NCBI RefSeq assembly: GCF_016920785.2
Contig: NW_024609857.1
Coordinates: forward strand, 65,702,488-65,766,487
Direction: 5' to 3'
Source: Ixodes scapularis
Taxonomy: Eukaryota > Arthropoda > Arachnida > Ixodida > Ixodidae
DNA length: 64,000 bases
The notes under the pieces were generated by a model that ran no database searches, had not been told where the DNA came from, and saw nothing but the letters and a program-made list of their open reading frames with translations. A program made the position numbers and the translations under genes. Of this stretch, positions 57,951 to 64,000 are shown one piece after another. Every line of letters begins with the position of its first letter. Within the stretch, counting starts at the first letter, position 1.

Positions 57951-58888
57951 GTGAAAGTTGCGAATACAGGAACTCTACCCGCTTCGGTGGGCTAGAAGGG
58001 AGGTATGACGATCGCTCGCTAAATCCAGCGGGAGGAAACGGCGGGGATGTTCAGCATGCAGCGTAATCATCGATAAGCCCGTAGCATGAGCGCGCCACAA
58101 TGGCCCTCCGCCGCAGTGTGAACACTCAATACGAAGAAAATATCTTCACCGCTGATCACAATCCTGTACAATGAATATTTCCTTGTTATCTTCAACAAAC
58201 TAGAGCATAGCACATCGAACTCGATGCAATGAAGACAGGCTGCAGTGAAGCTATATGGTGGGCTTGGGAAGCCTCTTGATGTACTTCCTTCACCTTCCAT
58301 TCTCTGCAGTGAAGGGAGTCGCTGCTATCCACTTATCGATAGGATGCCTACATATCTATCTGTCTCAGGGTGAAGACATCCATTGTTGCCCTGAATGTGC
58401 CAAGGCAACAATACCAACAACGCTTGACGCTCTGGTGCTCTCGGTGAGTGACTTGGGCGGTAAAATGGCGTCTCTGCATAAACCAAAGCTACGCGCCCGA
58501 GCTGAGTGACACCGAATTGCACGCACTTCAATACGCATAAAAAGGATTGGGCGGAAAAATGGCTGAGATGTCACCACTCAAGCAACAGCACGGGAGTGTA
58601 TGAAGGCACTCTACTTATCGATAAAGCCCCTCTATCCTGGGAAAAGTGGTCTCATTCATTGTTGTGGAAATGCTAGAAAAACGCGCCGCGCGCCACTTCT
58701 GGGAAGAACAAGGCATCTGAAATCTAACTCACTGCTGCGCTCTGCCGCCCTGATCTTCCCAAGGGCTGCACGTTGCACGTACCTCGTGCATCGACACACT
58801 TTGCGCTACTTTTAAAACATCAACTGTCTTTACTTATCGATGGCTCTCAGCCACGCTATTGGGGAGGAGATCGAACTATAGGGGGCGC
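57951..58888. repeat. possible element bounded by GCGCCCCCTATAG inverted repeats
   Basis: GCGCCCCCTATAG at 57951-57963 and CTATAGGGGGCGC at 58876-58888 are exact complements 0.9 kb apart. No target duplication was found. Inside, TATCGATA or a close variant recurs near 58071, 58334, 58616 and 58835, roughly every 220-280 bp. It may be one element or coincidence. Confidence 0.35.
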
Positions 58889-60242
58889 TTTATCGAGCTT
58901 GTTGTCCCCACAACCCGATGTTTTCCGACGCAGCATAGCAAAAAAAAAAAAAAAAAAAATTGAACCTCGCCTATAACTTTGTCTCACTTTAGCATGGACT
59001 ATTGTTAGTCGCGCACGCTGAAAGCGCGAGTTAGTTGCTTTGGATGAAGCCTCGGCTGCTGCACGAGCCTTTGTGCAGCGGGTGCTCCAGTCAAGGCAAT
59101 CAAGGCTAGCCGCTCGCGCTTGCACAGCCTTCGCAGTTAGTCCATGCTAGGATGAGACGAAGTATAGTACGGTCTAGGCACGAGCGCTTCGCTCTGACCA
59201 GTGTTTTGGTCGCACAAGGAGCGGCCTTCGAATCGTCATCTTCGATTTCTACCATAAAAAACAAACAAGAAAATATGTTTTTTTGTCCCCACAGCTGAAG
59301 CGTACCGCTAGAGGCGTAACTGTTCAATCTAGCTCCTCCGCAATAACCCGCCACAACTCCGCATGCTGAATCACTGAGTCAGTTTCTCAAGAGCGATTGT
59401 CACACCTCGCCCTTCTGGCCCACCATACCAACGTTGACCAAAGCGCCTTGTGGTGCTCCGCCATTTGCCAAAAATGGCCGCACGAGGCATCTGCCTCGTG
59501 CATTGGATCATTTGACGCTACTTGTAAGACAAAAATATCAAGGGGTTTTTACTGGCGACCGCTTCTCTACGCCTCCAGCGACGAGCTCAGGAAATTCAGC
59601 TGGACCGGTGTTTCTATGCACCCGCTGGTGAAGCGGCAGGCCGGACCGAGGCGCCAGTGACCAAGCGGCCGTGTTGAGGCTACCAATTTCGACGATGCTA
59701 GTTTAAGAACAGGATGGCTTTGATATAACATATACTTTTATTTTAACGAAAGGAAAGAGTAGGGTTTATGAAAATATGCCGTCAAGTAAAATACGCCCTT
59801 TAGAGCACGCTTAAAATATCGATAACTGGGATTCTGTTATCAATACTTTAAACAATTCTGACGTTTGTTCACGCGACACAGAAGATTCCTGAGGACTGCG
59901 GACACGTTTATGCAGTCGACGGACATGTTCCTGAGCTTTTGCCGGCAGTTTTTGCTATGTATATGGCGGATTTTGAACTTCAGGAGAAATGACGCCTAGG
60001 ATTTCGTAGGAACTTCTCCGCGGACAAATCATTTCTGTGAATACACCTTTAGAGGCGCTGTTGTCCATGATTAATTTATGACATATGCTTGCGTACGTGT
60101 GTGGGTAAGTGCATGCGTGAGTGCGCGCGCACCTGCTTCCGGGTGAATAGGTAAGGTCAGGATTAGCAGCGTTTTCACTTTGCTTATTTTTTCTTTCCGT
60201 GTTCGACTCTGTGTGACCTATCTGTTCTTCCATAAATAAAAG
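58889..60242. other. unassigned DNA
   Basis: There is an A run at about 58940-58959 and a small palindrome GCACGAGGCATCTGCCTCGTGC near 59480-59502. At 59405-59424 CCTCGCCCTTCTGGCCCACC is roughly the complement of 57984-58003, hinting at a diverged repeat. No gene. Confidence 0.4.
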
Positions 60243-60485
60243 TCAAATTTAGGAGTTTTACATGGCAAGCCAAAAGGAGTACATCTGGCAGACCCCAGCA
60301 AAAAACTGAGGATTAATTTTGACCACCTCTGGGCCCGTTTTCTCGAACGCGAACCGTGGGTTAAAGTTAACTATTGTCCCTAGAAGGGGGAATTCTAGGT
60401 CACGTGACTAGGAGAGCAGGGGCGCCGAGGGAGGAGCAGTACCTACAAGCAAAATGGCCGCGACGTCGCTTAATGAGGACTTATA

Positions 60486-60928
60486 CAGGGTGTCACAAAA
60501 GAAAATTTACACGGTCTTTTTTACCGCAAAAATAAACTAGGCATCGCCGAAAGCTCATTCTCCGCCCAAAGGTAGAGCTAGAGGTCACAACCAGATGCCA
60601 AAGTTTCAGCCCGATCCGATAACTTAATCAAACGTTATAAGTGATTTTCTGAAAATTTCAATGGGAAAATGGCGGCCGACGGAGTTTTCAAACACGTGGG
60701 GCTCTATGGCACCAGAAACCGAAAACGGGCAAAATTGGGCTCCATTTTCCCACTGAAATTTTCAGAAAATCACTTATAACTTTTTATTAACTTATCGGAT
60801 CGGGCTGAAATTTTGGCATCTGGTTGTGGCCTCTAGCTCTACCCTTGGGCGGAGAATGAGCGTTCGGCGATGCCTAGTTTATTTTTGCGGTAAAAAAGAC
60901 CGTGTAAATTTTCTTTTGTGACACCCCG
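60486..60928. mobile_element. 443-bp TA-flanked foldback, CAGGGTGTCACAAAAG family, copy 2
   Basis: TA lies at 60484-60485 and 60929-60930. The ends are CAGGGTGTCACAAAAG and the complement (right end with one change). The length equals that of 7994-8436, and the arms and the centre GGGGCTCTATGGCACC are shared. Mariner-type MITE by target and termini. Confidence 0.8.
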
Positions 60929-61899
60929 TAGTTCTGCTTGGTTCTGCTGAGCATTCATTTCGATCCCGCTGTTATATTAATGACGCACCATCAACCTATT
61001 AGCACGTCAAGCAAAGCGGTAGTTCAGAGGGTCTGCTAAACTAACCGGCGGCAGCATTCCGCGAGCGCATCGCTCTTCAGCAGTTCGGGATCTAAGACAT
61101 ATGACGGTACATAAGCCTTGCAAGTGTTTTTATGGTGAGTAAAAAATGTTTTGCGAACGAGTGTTGGTACATATTTATACTAAGACGTTTAATTTGTAAC
61201 ACTATGCACGCCAACTCGTGAGCAGCGATTACTTTGCGGAGAAAGGGGGTTATCCTCGATAAAGTCTTCGTTCTGGGTGAACAGCTGGGACATTGTACTG
61301 CTTTTTTGTTCGCAGTGCGCCGACAGTATGCCGACAGCATCGAGGTTTCTACATATCCCCGGTGGCCAGTAATTCAACGGTTACGAGAAGCCCAGCTTCT
61401 CGTCACCGGTGGATCGGTTGGGCAAACGGAAGAGAAGGCAAACAGTTGAGATCAGCAGGAATCGCAGAAACTTGCGTCGCAAGGAACAAAAACGAGGCTA
61501 CAGCACCGGCGTTGCCAGACTGGAAGGGACACGGGAAAGTTATGCGTTGTTCATGGCGAAACATATTGAAGGAAATGTTTCTTACATTTTCGAATATTCG
61601 TCGACAAACTAGCGTAGTGGCTGAAATTTCTTCGTACCATCTGAAGCAAATAAATTGGTCTTCAAGTACAACATTACCATATTTTGACTTAAAATACCAT
61701 ACTAGATCGATAACAACCAGCGGAAAAAGAGGATAAACAAAATGACTGGCTTGTTTCACCGATAGACGGCGCATCTTACTGCCCAATCAAAAATAATTAT
61801 TGTTGTTCTATATCCAGCCGTTTATTACAGTACCCAGGTACTTTTTCCTTCCTAGGCACCGTGGTTTACCAAAATGGGTTTACCATCGTTTCGAGGAAA

Positions 61900-62938
61900 C
61901 CGTTTGCTTGAAGCGTTAACCACAGCTAAAGTTAGCTGCAGTACGTAGGAGAGGGATTTTTTAATCACGTGACTGGTTCCATAGGGATGCGGGGAAACGT
62001 GGCGGTGCCCCTGTGAGTGAGCACCGCTCGCTTTGGAACTAATATGTCGTTGTAGCTGCAATATCGGGCGCGAAAGTCAGCAACGAATGGTACAGGAGGC
62101 CTTCGCTTTGCCTTACCTCACTGCTTGCAAAGCATGAGCAATTACCTCGCCGCTGTTTTCTAGATTGTCTTTCGATTCTGGCCATTCCTAAGCCTAAATG
62201 AACGCGATAATTGTTGGCATGGCAACGTCTTCCGAAAGCGGATTGCCTTGACTCAAATGGCCGGGTATTGATAGCACACAAAAGCAGACAGGGTCCCAAT
62301 AAACCGTTTTCTGAATCACCCAAGCATCGAGGAGAACGCTGGAAGTGTAATTCTACGGCTCGCGCTCGCTGGCCTTCCTCTTATAAAATATACCAAGTAA
62401 ATAATCATAATAAGGCTTGTACAAACGCGCGTGCAAAACTAAATTTGTTTTAGACTTTTTGCTGTAGAACAATTACTACTGCAGACAGCACGTGCAACGC
62501 GTGTAACTACACTCGTAGCATGCACCTCGCTGCTCGGGGAGAGGCTGTCTACTTTTGTCTTCTATCAATACTGGGCCGAACGAGTCAAGGCAATACACTT
62601 TCCAAAGACGTTGCCATGCCGACAATTATCGCGTTCATTTCGGCTTAGGAATGGCCAGAATCGAAAGACTATCTAAAAAATGTGGCGAGGTCATTGCTCA
62701 TGCTTTGCAAGTTAAGTGAGGTAAGGCCAAAGCGAAAGCCTCCTGCACCGTTCGTTGCTGACTAGCGCGCCCGATATTGCAGATACAACGGCGTATGAGT
62801 TCCAAAGAGAGCGGCGCTCACTCACAGGGGCACCGCCATGTTTCCCCGCATCCCTACCGACCCAGTTACGTGATTTCAAAATCCCTCTCCTAAGTACTGC
62901 GGCTAACTTTAGCCGCGGTTAGTGCTTCGAGCAAACGG
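61900..62938. repeat. foldback sub-element within the composite
   Basis: About 61902-62240 and about 62580-62936 are inverted copies. Shared words include GCTAAAGTTAGC, GGAGAGGGATTTT, GGGATGCGGGGAAAC, GGGGCACCGC and its complement, AATTATCGCGTTCAT and its complement, and GGCATGGCAACGTCTT with its complement. The loop is about 62250-62570. Confidence 0.7.
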
Positions 62939-63190
62939 GCCCTGGAGATGCCTCGATGTCCAACCTAAATATCGTTTACTAGGTGCGTTTGTCCGCCGTA
63001 AGCCTCCGTCAGATTGCGCCCACTGCGGCCGGGACTTTAACCCGCGAACTGGGGATTCGCAGGCCGGCGTTTTGCCTCTGGGTCACACAGGTGGCTATAA
63101 TCAAGACAGAACCTCAACTTCGTTTGTATATCAATAATAAATTCAATTTGTATTCGCAGGTTACGAACTGTACTTCCGCTTTAGAGAGGT

Positions 63191-63410
63191 CAATAGACCG
63201 ATTTCACTAGCCTGTTTGACTACGCCACCGCTGCCGCAATGCATCGAGGGAACTTTAATCTTTTTGCAGGTGCGACAACCTCGCTGGAGCACTGCGCGTG
63301 TAAAGCACGAGAGGGCACGAGCTCTCGCGTGCACGGCCGTCTACCTCCTGAGAACTAAAGTTATGGTGAGGTCACGCATGCGCCGAACACTTAGTGAGAT
63401 CGGTCTATTG
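63191..63410. mobile_element. 220-bp inverted-repeat element
   Basis: CAATAGACCGATTTCACTA at the left is matched by the complement of CAATAGACCGATCTCACTA at the right, 18 of 19 positions. Internal sequence includes CACGAGAGGGCACGAGCTCTCGCGTG, itself hairpin-forming. No clear target duplication. Confidence 0.6.
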
Positions 63411-64000
63411 GTCAGAGCAGAACGACCACTAACCTAAGGTCACTCTTTTGCGCGGTGATTGTAGCTACCCTCCTACGGCGGAACCGAACGGGAGGCCACA
63501 TTGCTTGTTTGTTCACTATCCTCGTGTTTTAACGCGATTTTATTTCTGTTTCTTTGACTGTGCACTTCTCCCACACTAATAGCGAAGTTCATCGGACTGT
63601 TTACTCGATGCACCTGCGGTAGGACGTCTATCACTCGGTCGTGAGTTCGGGCCGACGTCTGCGTCCAACGACACGACCTAACTCAAGAAGAACACATGCG
63701 GCTGCGAGTGCGGTGGATATCGCACGTCTTAGCAGATATACGCTCAGTCGTATGCCCATAAAAGTTAACGAGCTGCATAGAAGAGCGTGGGGAACGTCCC
63801 AGTGGACAAGCAGAAACCACGAAAGCAAGCTACTAACCGGTGTCGAAGTAAGGAACAATATGCAAATGAAAGATCTTATGAACTCGCTTCGCTAGGCGAC
63901 CGCTAAACAAAGACACTTTGGTACTATTCCATTAAATGTAGCTGACAGTGGTCACGTGAAACTGCCACAAAACGTGACGTCATAAGCGTGACGGAACGTG
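63411..64000. other. unassigned DNA at the window end
   Basis: No gene. The last 50 bases contain GGTCACGTGAAACTG and ACGTGACGTCATAAGCGTGAC, which resemble units of the 31-bp minisatellite at 10616-10836. A second array may begin beyond the window. Confidence 0.4.

Larger units (their letters stand above)
60331..62942. mobile_element. 2.6-kb composite inverted-repeat element inside the SINE
   Basis: The ends are GGGCCCGTTTTCTCGAACGC and the complement of GGGCCCGTTTGCTCGAAGCA, continuing with AACCG(T/C)GG and TAAAGTTA. The flanking duplication is short and uncertain (possibly CTG). The right 1 kb (about 61900-62942) is a foldback of its own, whose left end GTTTGCTTGAAGCGTTAAC is a third copy of the terminal motif. 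The left part contains the TA-flanked MITE 60486-60928. Overlapping frames of 127 and 147 residues (61293-61786) show no recognisable domain. Confidence 0.6.
60243..63095 (-). mobile_element. second copy of the 32201-32436 SINE, split by a 2.6-kb insertion
   Basis: The distal part is 60243-60330 (TCAAATTTAGGAGTTTTACA to GATTAATTTTGACCACC). The tRNA-like head is 62943-63095, with GTAAGCCTCCGTCAGATTGC and a box-B-like complement GGGACTTTAACCCGCG near 63031. Joined end to end, the halves align with the uninterrupted SINE at 32201-32436. The box B has drifted, so this copy is old and inactive. Confidence 0.7.

Overview
This is a stretch of eukaryotic nuclear DNA with almost no recognisable host coding sequence. 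Most of the structure I can support is mobile-element debris. An arthropod genome, most likely a hard (ixodid) tick, fits best. The reasons are tRNA-derived SINEs of a type I associate with ticks, a decayed RT plus RNase H LINE, the end of a CR1-like LINE, many TTAA-, TA-, TTA- and 8-bp-flanked foldback elements, and frequent poly(G)/poly(C) runs. The host assignment is inference. There are no bacterial operons, no CRISPR array and no rRNA or free-standing tRNA gene. One 100-base assembly gap lies at 50620-50719.

Layout. 1-7600: mostly unassigned DNA with small foldback MITEs, including a 185-bp element flanked by TTA. 7644-8522: three TA-flanked elements, two of them inserted back to back at the centre of the third. 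8640-9480: CpG-rich and gene-free. 10131-10836: a CR1-like LINE 3' end and a 31-bp minisatellite full of CACGTG boxes. 14673-15376: a hAT-type foldback with a perfect 8-bp target duplication. 16659-16749: a near-perfect palindrome with a 1-base centre. 18523-20175: two tandem palindromic units and a GTTAC-rich hAT-like element. 22262-22980 and 24115-26112: a large foldback and a 2.0-kb PIF/Harbinger-like element.

32201-34781 holds two SINEs and a foldback. 35059-40926 is a stack of at least six elements inside a hAT-like frame whose ends are crowded with ACTATCGATAGT motifs. 40935-48644 is mostly unassigned. 48645-49510 holds another GTTAC element and a G/C-run block. 50720-54133 is a dead LINE ORF2 split by a 1-kb TTAA element. 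54786-63410 is another dense cluster: a MITE split by a TTA-flanked element, and a SINE split by a 2.6-kb composite.

The elements date one another. Several insertions are confirmed inside the window by an uninterrupted relative (42953-43135 against 55257-56470; 32201-32436 against 60243-63095) or by resumption of a LINE reading frame. I found no intact transposase, no intact reverse transcriptase and no new gene system. The unusual content is the repeated insertion of elements at the centres of palindromes and the density of inverted-repeat DNA.
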